DNA of 5,239 nt, taken from Clostridiales bacterium. Its GTDB lineage: Bacteria > Bacillota > Clostridia > Oscillospirales > Acutalibacteraceae. The notes beneath the pieces were generated by a model. The model saw only the letters and a list, made by a program, of their open reading frames with translations. It made no database searches and was not told the DNA's origin. The DNA is taken from assembly GCA_012516295.1 (NCBI GenBank), contig JAAYWU010000075.1, positions 1 to 5,239 of the forward strand, written 5' to 3'. The position numbers were made by a program, and so were the translations under genes. Positions 1 to 5,239 of this stretch are shown here, piece by piece. How positions within the stretch are numbered: the stretch's first letter is position 1; the number at the start of each line of letters is the position of its first letter.

Positions 1-136
1 CAACAATATCCGAATATTTCAGCGGATAGGCACTTCTCATAAAGTACTTGTATTCACGGTTTAAGAAAAACCAGCCAAGCAGAAGCAAAGCCGCTGCTAT
101 GGCGCAGATTCGCAGGATTCGTTTGTATCGTTTCAT
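1..136 (-). CDS. Putative membrane-anchored lytic transglycosylase, N-terminal fragment
   Basis: Partial gene: the first 45 codons are present and the rest lies beyond the left edge. The start ATG (136-134) overlaps the coaE stop as ATGA, and GGAG lies 7 bases upstream of it. The visible product has a basic N-terminus (MKRYKRILRI), a hydrophobic segment at about residues 10-25 rich in Ala and Leu followed by GWFF, and then a stretch ending in YPLKYSDIV. From memory, this arrangement resembles the short Clostridia proteins with one N-terminal anchor followed by a soluble-lytic-transglycosylase (SLT) domain, often encoded next to coaE. These are predicted to cleave peptidoglycan glycan strands outside the membrane. 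The catalytic domain itself is not in the window, so the function rests on the anchor, the YPLKYSDIV motif and the neighbour. The membrane anchor is secure; the enzymatic call is moderate. Confidence 0.7.
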   Translation of the reverse strand, partial: MKRYKRILRICAIAAALLLLGWFFLNREYKYFMRSAYPLKYSDIV

Positions 137-735
137 GCATAATCTCCGATGATCTGTTCTAAAAGCCGATTGACCGCCGTCTGGATGTCGTTCCGGTTCA
201 TGGCGCCGTCCAGCCGGTACCGCGCGCGTTCGTTATAATACGAATTTTCCTTCTGCGCCCCGATACGCGCTTCGGCCAGCTCTTTGGAAATCCCGTCCCG
301 GTTCATAATGCTGTTCAGGCGGATTTCGACCGGCGCGGTAACGGCAACCGTTGTATCGCACAGCGAATCCGCCCCGCTTTCAAACAGAAGGGCGGCGTCA
401 AGGACAATCGCTTTTGCGCCGCTTGTTTGGATGGATGCAATATGATGCTTGACCATATCCCTAATGACGGGATGCGTAATCGCATTTAATTTCGCGGCGC
501 CCTTTTCGCTCGAAAAAGCCCGCTGTGCCAACAAACGGCGGTTTAAAACGCCTTCCTGTACAATATCATTCCCAAATTCGGCTTTTAAAGCCGCCAGACA
601 TTTTTCATCCGTTACCGCCTGCCGGGCAACCAGATCGGCGTCAATGATTTCACAGCCTGCCCTTTCGAACGCCTGCGCTACGGGTGATTTTCCCGCTCCG
701 GTCGGTCCGGTAAGGCCGATCACCAGTTTACTCAA
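133..735 (-). CDS. coaE: Dephospho-CoA kinase
   Basis: Last step of coenzyme A synthesis in the cytoplasm: ATP-dependent phosphorylation of the 3'-hydroxyl of the ribose of dephospho-CoA. The product is 200 residues, the usual family length. In order it shows a Walker A loop GPTGAGKS (residues 10-17), a DAD motif (32-34), LLFE (116-119), and the lid region with RL..IMNRDGIS (139-150) and RIGAQ (157-161). The start chosen is TTG (735-733). It has GAGGTG 7 bases upstream, and the family's N-terminus (SKLVIGLTG) follows directly. A GTG at 762 would add nine residues unlike the family and has no ribosome binding site. The start overlaps the stop of the upstream Sua5 gene (TTGAGTAA) and the stop overlaps the next start (ATGA). 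Oddities are Pro in place of the usual Thr right after GKS, and DGAMNRND near the C-terminus where the family usually has a DNN-like motif. Confidence 0.95.
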   Translation of the reverse strand: MSKLVIGLTGPTGAGKSPVAQAFERAGCEIIDADLVARQAVTDEKCLAALKAEFGNDIVQEGVLNRRLLAQRAFSSEKGAAKLNAITHPVIRDMVKHHIASIQTSGAKAIVLDAALLFESGADSLCDTTVAVTAPVEIRLNSIMNRDGISKELAEARIGAQKENSYYNERARYRLDGAMNRNDIQTAVNRLLEQIIGDYA

Positions 736-1750
736 GACGAAGCACCTCAAATCCGGCCGCACGGATCAGCCGATTGTAAACCGCCAGCCCAACGCCTTTG
801 GGTTCGGGGCATCGCGCATAGACGGTTTTGGCATGGATTTCATCCAGCCTGCGCAGCGCGTCGAAAAGCTCCCGCGCCTGCTCGCCGTAATCGTCTACCC
901 TGCCGTAGCAGACCACCGGAACCTCCAGTTCCGAGGCTTCTTCGCTGTAGCACAGCGCGGCTGTTCCGGCTTCCTTATGAGCGTTTACATATTGTTTATA
1001 TGCTTCAAAACTGCTGTCAATGATGATTACGTTCGCTTTTGGTGAATAATGCTTGTACTTCATTCCGGGGGAAGCCGCCTGAACGCCCTCGGCAAGCGGT
1101 TTCAGCACCGCGTTGTCCATCTCCACCTCGCCAAGAACGGCGCGGAGCTGCTCCAAGGTGATTCCGCCCGGCCTTAAAAGCCGCGGCGGTTTTGTGGCGA
1201 GCGTAACGACGGTGGACTCCACACCGACCCCGCAGGCTCCTCCATCCAAAACGGCCTCGATTTTCCCGTCCATGTCGTGCAGGACATGCTCCGCGGTGGT
1301 GGGGCTGGGCCTTCCGGAAAGGTTTGCGGAAGGCGCGGCAAGCGGAAGTCCGGATGCGCTGATCAGCGCCTGCGCCGCCGGATGCGACGGGAACCGAACC
1401 GCGACCGTTTCCAGTCCCGCGCTTACTTCGTCCGGGATGCAGCCGGCTTTCGGCATAACCATTGTCATAGGGCCAGGCCAGTACGCTTGTGCGAGCTTTT
1501 CTGCCTCCGGCGGAACTTCTCTGACCAGCTTATAAAGTTGGTCGAATTTTGATATATGTACGATCAGGGGATTGTCCATCGGCCTTCCCTTTGCGGCAAA
1601 AATCTTTGCAACGGCCTTTCCGTCCAGCGCATTCGCCGCTAACCCGTATACCGTTACCGTAGGCATTCCAACCAAGCCGCCTTCGCGGAGGATTCGGGCG
1701 GCTTTTTGAATGTCTTCCGGATTGTTTGCATTTAAACGCAGGGTTTGCAT
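728..1750 (-). CDS. ywlC: L-threonylcarbamoyladenylate synthase (Sua5/YwlC type)
   Basis: Makes threonylcarbamoyl-AMP from L-threonine, bicarbonate and ATP. The TsaBDE complex then transfers the group to A37 of tRNAs reading ANN codons (t6A). The product is 340 residues with the two-domain Sua5 layout. The YrdC-like catalytic domain is at about residues 10-200, with KGRPMDNPL (54-62) giving the KxR pair K54/R56, and SANLSG (141-146) giving the SxN pair S141/N143. The linker SPGMKYKHYSP (227-237) and a C-terminal Sua5 domain to the end follow. The motif usually written PTETVYGLGANA reads PTVTVYGLAANA here (30-41): Val replaces the normally conserved Glu at 32, and Ala the second Gly. The ATG (1750-1748) shares one base with the prfA stop (TAATG), preceded by a modest GAGAGA-type ribosome binding site, so translation is probably coupled to prfA. 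The call is secure; tsaC2 or sua5 are equivalent names. Confidence 0.95.
   Translation of the reverse strand: MQTLRLNANNPEDIQKAARILREGGLVGMPTVTVYGLAANALDGKAVAKIFAAKGRPMDNPLIVHISKFDQLYKLVREVPPEAEKLAQAYWPGPMTMVMPKAGCIPDEVSAGLETVAVRFPSHPAAQALISASGLPLAAPSANLSGRPSPTTAEHVLHDMDGKIEAVLDGGACGVGVESTVVTLATKPPRLLRPGGITLEQLRAVLGEVEMDNAVLKPLAEGVQAASPGMKYKHYSPKANVIIIDSSFEAYKQYVNAHKEAGTAALCYSEEASELEVPVVCYGRVDDYGEQARELFDALRRLDEIHAKTVYARCPEPKGVGLAVYNRLIRAAGFEVLRLE
743..748 (-). promoter_or_regulatory. Ribosome binding site that fixes the coaE TTG start
   Basis: On the minus strand this reads GAGGTG, a strong match to the anti-Shine-Dalgarno complement, with 7 bases to the TTG at 735-733. It lies inside the last codons of the Sua5 gene. 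It is the main reason for preferring TTG over the upstream GTG at 762. Confidence 0.8.
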
Positions 1751-2847
1751 TATGAATCTCTCTCTTCTGACTGGTTTTCAATCGTATTTTGCAGTTTCGC
1801 GGCTCTGTCCGCCGTAATCAGGGCGTCAATAATCTCATCCAGATTGCCGTTCAAAATATCGTCCAGACGGTAAAGCGTCAAGCCGATGCGATGGTCGGTC
1901 ATTCTTCCCTGCGGGTAGTTATACGTCCGAATACGCTCCGAGCGGTCGCCGGTGCCAACCTGGCTCCTGCGTTCAGAAGCAATCGCCGCGTCATGCTCCC
2001 GCAATTTTGCCTCGTACAGGCGCGAACGCAGCACCCGCATCGCCTTTTCCTTGTTTTTGTACTGGCTCCGCTCATCCTGGCATTCGACCACCGTTCCGGT
2101 GGGCAGATGCGTAATGCGGATTGCGGAGGAGGTCTTGTTAATATGCTGCCCGCCCGCGCCGCTGGAACGGTAGGTGTCGATCTGCAAATCCTTCGGATTG
2201 ATTTCAATTTCCACTTCTTCCGCTTCCGGCAAAACAGCGACCGTAGAGGTGGAGGTGTGGACACGCCCCTGCGTTTCCGTTTCCGGCACGCGCTGAACCC
2301 GGTGGACGCCGCTTTCATATTTCAGCCGGGAATACGCACCGTGCCCGGTAATCATAAAGCTGATTTCCTTAAATCCGCCAAGCTCCGTTTCGTTTGCGTT
2401 CAGGATTTCCGTCTTCCAACCTCTCGATTCCGCGTACATGCTGTACATACGGAATAAAACGGCGGAAAACAGGGCGGCTTCTTCCCCGCCGGCCCCGCCG
2501 CGAATTTCAACAATAACATTTCGCTCATCGTTCGGGTCCCGGGGCAAAAGCAGGATTTTCAGTTCCTCGCTGCACCGTTCAATATCGGCTTTTGCAGTTT
2601 GGAGCTCTTCCTCCGCCATATCCTTCAGTTCCCTGTCCAAGCCGCTCTCTTCCAAAAGCTCCTTTGAATCCTGCACGGTTTGGACCGCTTTCAAATATTC
2701 GCGGTATTTTTCGACAATCGGAACAATATTTTTATACTCCTTCATTAACTCCGTATACATGGCCTGATCCGCCAAAACAGACGGGTCATAGAGTTTTTGC
2801 CCCAATTCTTCATACCGCTTCTCAAATACTTCTAAATTTTCGAACAT
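1750..2847 (-). CDS. prfA: Peptide chain release factor 1 (RF1)
   Basis: Recognises UAA and UAG in the ribosomal A site and triggers peptidyl-tRNA hydrolysis. The product is 365 residues, close to the usual RF1 length of about 355-360. The N-terminal helical domain covers about residues 1-100. The stop-codon-reading tripeptide PET sits at 188-190 (RF1-type PxT, not the RF2 SPF), followed by HTST and VLPEAEE. The catalytic loop [10 protein letters not shown] has GGQ at 232-234, the glutamine normally methylated by PrmC. A basic region with DERSQYKNK (258-266) and the C-terminal [15 protein letters not shown] (308-322) complete the family signature. The ATG at 2847 has AAGGAG 7 bases upstream. 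Unlike many Firmicutes loci, there is no prmC next to prfA; a DUF951 gene precedes it and a Sua5 gene follows with a 1-base overlap. The ribosome binding site lies in a hairpin, described separately. Confidence 0.98.
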   Translation of the reverse strand: MFENLEVFEKRYEELGQKLYDPSVLADQAMYTELMKEYKNIVPIVEKYREYLKAVQTVQDSKELLEESGLDRELKDMAEEELQTAKADIERCSEELKILLLPRDPNDERNVIVEIRGGAGGEEAALFSAVLFRMYSMYAESRGWKTEILNANETELGGFKEISFMITGHGAYSRLKYESGVHRVQRVPETETQGRVHTSTSTVAVLPEAEEVEIEINPKDLQIDTYRSSGAGGQHINKTSSAIRITHLPTGTVVECQDERSQYKNKEKAMRVLRSRLYEAKLREHDAAIASERRSQVGTGDRSERIRTYNYPQGRMTDHRIGLTLYRLDDILNGNLDEIIDALITADRAAKLQNTIENQSEERDS

Positions 2848-2854
2848 TGTTCTT

Positions 2855-2891
2855 CTCCTTAATTTTTTATGAATTTATAAAGATTAAGGAG
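2855..2891 (-). promoter_or_regulatory. Hairpin sequestering the prfA ribosome binding site, starting just after the DUF951 UAG stop
   Basis: In the minus-strand transcript CUCCUUAAU (2891-2883) pairs perfectly over 9 bp with AUUAAGGAG (2863-2855). The 3' arm contains AAGGAG (2860-2855), the prfA Shine-Dalgarno, 7 bases before its ATG. An inner stem UUUAU (2881-2877) with AUAAA (2870-2866) closes a 6-base loop, separated from the outer stem by a 1x2 internal loop. The 5' arm begins at the base after the DUF951 stop UAG (2894-2892). A ribosome standing on that stop would cover the 5' arm and free the ribosome binding site, so the element probably couples prfA translation to that of the DUF951 gene. 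The stem lacks the GC-rich arm and following U-run of an intrinsic terminator. The pairing is seen; the role is inferred. Confidence 0.6.
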
Positions 2892-3089
2892 CTACAATTC
2901 ATGCTGGGGTTCCTCGCGGATGATTTTCTTTATATTCTTTTCGCATTTCAGCCTTGGCACCATGACCTCATGGCCGCAGCCGGTACAGCGGATTTTAAAA
3001 TCCATGCCGGAACGGAGCACAAGAAAGGTCTTGCTCCCGCACGGATGTGTTTTTTTCATTTGCAAAATGTCACCCGGCCTGACATCCAT
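2892..3089 (-). CDS. DUF951 family small protein
   Basis: A 65-residue cytoplasmic protein of unknown function, first gene of the operon. It matches the Firmicutes DUF951 family in length and pattern: MDVRPGDILQMKKTHPCG at the N-terminus, then FKIRCTGCGHEVMVPRLK and a basic C-terminal tail. His16 and Cys18 with the C35-x-x-C38 pair could form a zinc site, and the small beta-rich basic layout would suit nucleic acid or ribosome binding; both are inference. The start chosen is ATG at 3089, where the family N-terminus begins, with GGGGTG 6 bases upstream. A GTG at 3098 would add three residues (68 in all) and has a weaker ribosome binding site. The stop is UAG, the only UAG among the six stops in the window, and it abuts the hairpin before prfA. 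Co-transcription with prfA and Sua5 suggests a translation-linked job. Confidence 0.88.
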   Translation of the reverse strand: MDVRPGDILQMKKTHPCGSKTFLVLRSGMDFKIRCTGCGHEVMVPRLKCEKNIKKIIREEPQHEL

Positions 3090-3138
3090 GGCACACACCC
3101 CGCTTTCAGTTCAAATTCTCATAGGACATATATGATAT

Positions 3139-3168
3139 AGTATAGCACTAAACACGCGGGAGGAACAA
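3139..3168 (-). promoter_or_regulatory. Sigma-A-type promoter for the DUF951-prfA-ywlC-coaE operon
   Basis: Read on the minus strand, a -35 TTGTTC (3168-3163) is followed after 18 bases by -10 TATACT (3144-3139). The -10 is preceded by TGC, an extended -10 element. Transcription would start near 3132 and leave a leader of about 43 bases before the ATG at 3089. It is the only good promoter seen upstream of the operon, and it lies back to back with the birA promoter. Confidence 0.65.
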
Positions 3169-3186
3169 TACATTTTTGATATTTCC

Positions 3187-3216
3187 TTGCCATTCCGCAC
3201 AAAGGGAAGGTATAAT
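3187..3216 (+). promoter_or_regulatory. Sigma-A-type promoter for birA
   Basis: A -35 TTGCCA (3187-3192; five of six match TTGACA) is followed after an 18-base spacer by a perfect -10 TATAAT (3211-3216). The start point would be near 3223, giving a leader of about 26 bases. A modest AAAGG (3234-3238) lies 10 bases before the birA ATG. No BirA-type dyad operator is visible around it, so no autoregulation is evident. Confidence 0.72.
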
Positions 3217-3248
3217 GAAAAGAACGATTCGATAAAGGCCGTGGTTTT

Positions 3249-4226
3249 ATGAATACAAAAGAAGAAATTATCAGAATATTAGAGCAGAACAACGAGTATG
3301 TTTCCGGCGAGAAGATCAGCGAGCACCTGCGCATCACCCGTACCGCCGTATGGAAAAATATCAACGCTTTGCGGAACAGCGGATATTCCATCGAATCCGT
3401 GACAAACCGCGGTTACAAACTGATAGCCCGCCCTGACAAAATTGCCCCGGAAGAAATCGCTTTGGGGCTGAAAACAAAGCTTCTGGCGAAAAAAATAAAC
3501 TGCTACGACCGTATTGATTCTACAAACGAGGAAGCGAAACGGAAAGCACTTGCAGGCGCCCCGGACGGTAGCCTGTTCGTTGCGGAAGAGCAAACCGGCG
3601 GAAAAGGGCGGCTCGGCCGTTCCTGGACTTCGCCCGCCGGGCAGGGGCTTTGGTTCACCGTCCTTTTGCGGCCAAGCTTATTGCCTTCACAGGCGGCCAG
3701 CATCACCCTGCTGGCCGGGCTGGCGGTCTGCCGGGCAATCCAAAAAAATACCGGATGCGCCGCCATGATCAAATGGCCGAACGATATTGTCATCGGAAGC
3801 AAAAAGGTCTGCGGGATTCTAACAGAAATGGCCGCCGAAATGGACCGGGTCGAATATATAGCGGTCGGTATCGGCGTAAATGTAAACAATGAAAAATTCC
3901 CGGAAGATTTGTCTGTAAAGGCAACCTCCCTTCGGCTGGAAAGCGGAAGCTTCATCCGGCGCGTACCTCTCTTGCAGGAAATCCTGTTCGAATTGGAAAC
4001 GGTGCTGAATGATTTTCCACTCCACGCCGAAAGCCTGCTCCGCGAATACAAAAACCGATGCGTCTCCTTAAACCGAAGGGTCGGATTTACAAGGGCAAAC
4101 CGGAAGATGACCGGCGCAGCGGAGGATATTTCGCCGAGCGGAGAGCTGATTGTCCGCTGTGATGACGGAACAAAATTCACGGTTTCTTCCGGTGAAGTAA
4201 CCGTACAGGGAATCTATGGGGAATAA
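3249..4226 (+). CDS. birA: Bifunctional biotin--[acetyl-CoA-carboxylase] ligase / biotin operon repressor
   Basis: Activates biotin with ATP to biotinyl-AMP and transfers it to the biotin carrier lysine of carboxylases. The product is 325 residues, the normal size of a class II enzyme that can also bind DNA. The N-terminal winged HTH is at about residues 1-60, with SGEKISEHLRITRTAVWKNI as the helix-turn-helix and RGYKL as the wing. The catalytic domain has STNEEAK (91-97), the biotin/AMP loop GGKGRLGRSW (117-126; the family GRGRxGR motif), KWPNDI (175-180) and KKVCGIL (185-191). A small C-terminal SH3-like domain runs from about 272 to 325. The intact HTH implies it can act as a biotin-responsive repressor, but no matching operator and no biotin synthesis or transport gene lies in the window, so its targets are elsewhere. 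It is transcribed alone, divergent from the DUF951 operon and convergent with glnS. Confidence 0.96.
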   Translation: MNTKEEIIRILEQNNEYVSGEKISEHLRITRTAVWKNINALRNSGYSIESVTNRGYKLIARPDKIAPEEIALGLKTKLLAKKINCYDRIDSTNEEAKRKALAGAPDGSLFVAEEQTGGKGRLGRSWTSPAGQGLWFTVLLRPSLLPSQAASITLLAGLAVCRAIQKNTGCAAMIKWPNDIVIGSKKVCGILTEMAAEMDRVEYIAVGIGVNVNNEKFPEDLSVKATSLRLESGSFIRRVPLLQEILFELETVLNDFPLHAESLLREYKNRCVSLNRRVGFTRANRKMTGAAEDISPSGELIVRCDDGTKFTVSSGEVTVQGIYGE

Positions 4227-4258
4227 AAAAACAGTCCGCGAAACAGCGGGCTGTTTTT
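4225..4258. terminator. Bidirectional intrinsic terminator between birA and glnS
   Basis: ACAGTCCGC (4231-4239) pairs with GCGGGCTGT (4246-4254) as a 9-bp stem with one G-T wobble around the loop GAAACA. On the plus strand a T-run (4254-4258) follows, and on the minus strand the A-run at 4225-4231 becomes a T-run. It can therefore end both birA, whose stop codon it touches, and glnS, which stops 8 bases beyond it at 4267. Confidence 0.88.
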
Positions 4259-4266
4259 ATAGGATT

Positions 4267-5239
4267 TTATTTCTTTTTGAAGCTGTCCTTCAAGGATACG
4301 GAACGGTTAAATACCAGATGCTCCGGCGTGCTGTCGTAATCAAGGCAGAAATAGCCCTGGCGCATAAACTGGAAGGATTTCGGTACTTTCTCGTTAACCA
4401 GTGACGGTTCTACCTTGCAGTTCTGTAATACCTTAAGGGAATCCGGATTGATATGCTCCAGAAAATCGCCCGCTTCCGGATCGGGAACCGTAAACAGGCT
4501 GTCGTACAGACGGACTTCCGCGTCAACGGCGGTTTTCGCGTCCACCCAATGGATGGTCCCTTTTATTTTTCTTCCGTCCGGTGTATTGCCGCCGCGCGTT
4601 TGCGGGTCGTATTCCGCGTATACTTCCACAACATTCCCGTTCTCGTCCTTTTTGCAGCCCGTGCAGCGAACCACATACGCCGTTTTCAGGCGGACCTCAT
4701 TGCCCGGGAAAAGGCGGAAATAGCCCTTTACCGGCTCTTCCATGAAGTCTTCCTTCTCAATCCACAGCGTGCGGGAGAAGGAAACCTTCCGGGTGCCGTC
4801 CTGCGGCTTTTCCGGGTTGTTTTCCACTTCAAATTCTTCGGTCTGATCCTCCGGGTAGTTCGTCAAAATCAGCTTTACTGGGTGCAATACCGCCATAGTA
4901 CGCTGCGCGTTAAGGTTCAAATCCTCCCGCAGGCAATGCTCTAAAAAGCTGTATTCCACAACGCTGTTGACTTTCGCCACACCGATGCGCTCACAGAAAT
5001 TGCGGATGGACGCCGGGGTGTAGCCCCTGCGGCGCAGCCCGCAGAGCGTCGGCATGCGCGGGTCGTCCCACCCGTTGACATAGTGATTTTCCACCAACTG
5101 GCGAAGCTTGCGCTTGCTCATTACGGTATTATTGATTCCAAGACGGGCGAATTCGATCTGCCTCGGTTTGTCCGGCAAATCAATATTGTTAATCACCCAC
5201 TCGTAAAGCGGCCTGTGGTCCTCAAATTCCAAAGAACAG
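4267..5239 (-). CDS. glnS: Glutaminyl-tRNA synthetase, C-terminal part
   Basis: Charges tRNA-Gln directly with glutamine. Partial: 323 codons are visible and the 5' part, with the class I HIGH motif of the Rossmann fold, lies beyond the right edge. The reading frame stays open to the edge, so the TTG at 5232 is not the start. The visible part begins CSLEFEDHRPLYEWV, the GlnRS version of the conserved SLEFEDHR region. The second class I signature follows as MSKRKL (about 38-43 residues in), then a stretch (PTLCGLRRRGYTPASIRNFC) typical of GlnRS, not GluRS. The two beta-barrel anticodon-binding domains follow and end with GYFCLDYDSTPEHLVFNRSVSLKDSF, the usual GlnRS C-terminus. Full-length bacterial GlnRS is about 550 residues, so roughly 230 are missing. 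The gene converges on birA and shares its terminator. Confidence 0.97.
   Translation of the reverse strand, partial: CSLEFEDHRPLYEWVINNIDLPDKPRQIEFARLGINNTVMSKRKLRQLVENHYVNGWDDPRMPTLCGLRRRGYTPASIRNFCERIGVAKVNSVVEYSFLEHCLREDLNLNAQRTMAVLHPVKLILTNYPEDQTEEFEVENNPEKPQDGTRKVSFSRTLWIEKEDFMEEPVKGYFRLFPGNEVRLKTAYVVRCTGCKKDENGNVVEVYAEYDPQTRGGNTPDGRKIKGTIHWVDAKTAVDAEVRLYDSLFTVPDPEAGDFLEHINPDSLKVLQNCKVEPSLVNEKVPKSFQFMRQGYFCLDYDSTPEHLVFNRSVSLKDSFKKK

Noticed and set aside
134..140. ATG at 140-138 as a start for the transglycosylase gene
   Set aside because: That frame stops after about 28 codons. ATG at 136 gives the lysine-rich start and membrane anchor expected of the family.
736..762. GTG start for coaE at 762
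   Set aside because: No Shine-Dalgarno upstream, and the nine extra residues do not fit the family. TTG at 735 has GAGGTG at ideal spacing.
449..1045. Long open frame on the plus strand across coaE and the Sua5 gene
   Set aside because: No family resemblance, no ribosome binding site, and antisense to two genes with intact motifs. It is a shadow of GC-rich coding sequence, as are the plus-strand frames at 1113-1552, 1789-2457 and 2438-3140.
2855..2891. Intrinsic terminator between the DUF951 gene and prfA
   Set aside because: The stem is AU-rich, no U-run follows the 3' arm on the minus strand, and the arm is the ribosome binding site of prfA.
2910..2960. Internal promoter for prfA within the DUF951 gene (TATAAA on the minus strand near 2930)
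   Set aside because: No convincing -35 at 16-18 bases upstream, and the sequence is explained by Lys/Ile codons of the protein.
3090..3098. GTG start for the DUF951 gene at 3098
   Set aside because: It adds only MCA before the family N-terminus MDVRPGD and has a weaker ribosome binding site than the ATG at 3089. It cannot be fully excluded.
3169..3248. BirA operator controlling birA or the divergent operon
   Set aside because: I looked for a TTGTTAAC-type dyad with arms about 14-16 bases apart and saw none.
3503..4180. 225-residue open frame on the minus strand opposite birA
   Set aside because: Antisense shadow of birA, with Ser/Arg-rich low-information content and no start signals.

Overview
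The window (5239 bases, moderate GC) is ordinary chromosomal housekeeping DNA from a low-GC-lineage Gram-positive anaerobe. Class Clostridia, perhaps the Oscillospiraceae/Ruminococcaceae, is the best guess. The reasons are a DUF951 protein (a Firmicutes family), a class II BirA with an N-terminal HTH, an RF1 with the PET tripeptide, Shine-Dalgarno-rich starts, and a coaE gene followed by a small membrane-anchored protein that looks like a clostridial lytic transglycosylase. The genus cannot be fixed from the sequence alone. I see no mobile element, CRISPR array, rRNA or tRNA, and no gene-free stretch longer than 160 bases.

Layout. A tight five-gene minus-strand operon fills positions 3168 down to 1: DUF951 protein, prfA (RF1), Sua5-type threonylcarbamoyl-AMP synthase, coaE, then the N-terminus of a putative lytic transglycosylase cut by the left edge. 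The last four genes overlap at every junction (TAATG, TTGAGTAA, ATGA), which implies translational coupling. To the right, birA is transcribed divergently on the plus strand from its own sigma-A-type promoter. Downstream, birA converges on glnS, which is on the minus strand and has its 5' part beyond the right edge. The two share a bidirectional hairpin terminator.

How the genes fit together. The operon joins translation termination (RF1) and tRNA modification for ANN-codon decoding (t6A pathway) with CoA synthesis (CoaE). BirA loads biotin onto carboxylases that use CoA substrates, and GlnRS charges tRNA-Gln. The common theme is basic translation and cofactor metabolism.

Most interesting signal. 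The 44-base gap between the DUF951 gene and prfA holds an inverted repeat, 9 bp perfect plus an inner 5 bp stem, whose 3' arm contains the Shine-Dalgarno sequence of prfA. Its 5' arm begins at the base after the DUF951 stop codon, which is UAG, the codon read only by RF1. The other five stop codons in the window are UAA or UGA. This arrangement would let a ribosome paused at UAG for want of RF1, or one that reads through it, open the hairpin and expose the prfA ribosome binding site. That would be a possible RF1 autoregulation device analogous in logic to the prfB frameshift. The sequence elements are seen directly; the regulatory model is inference.
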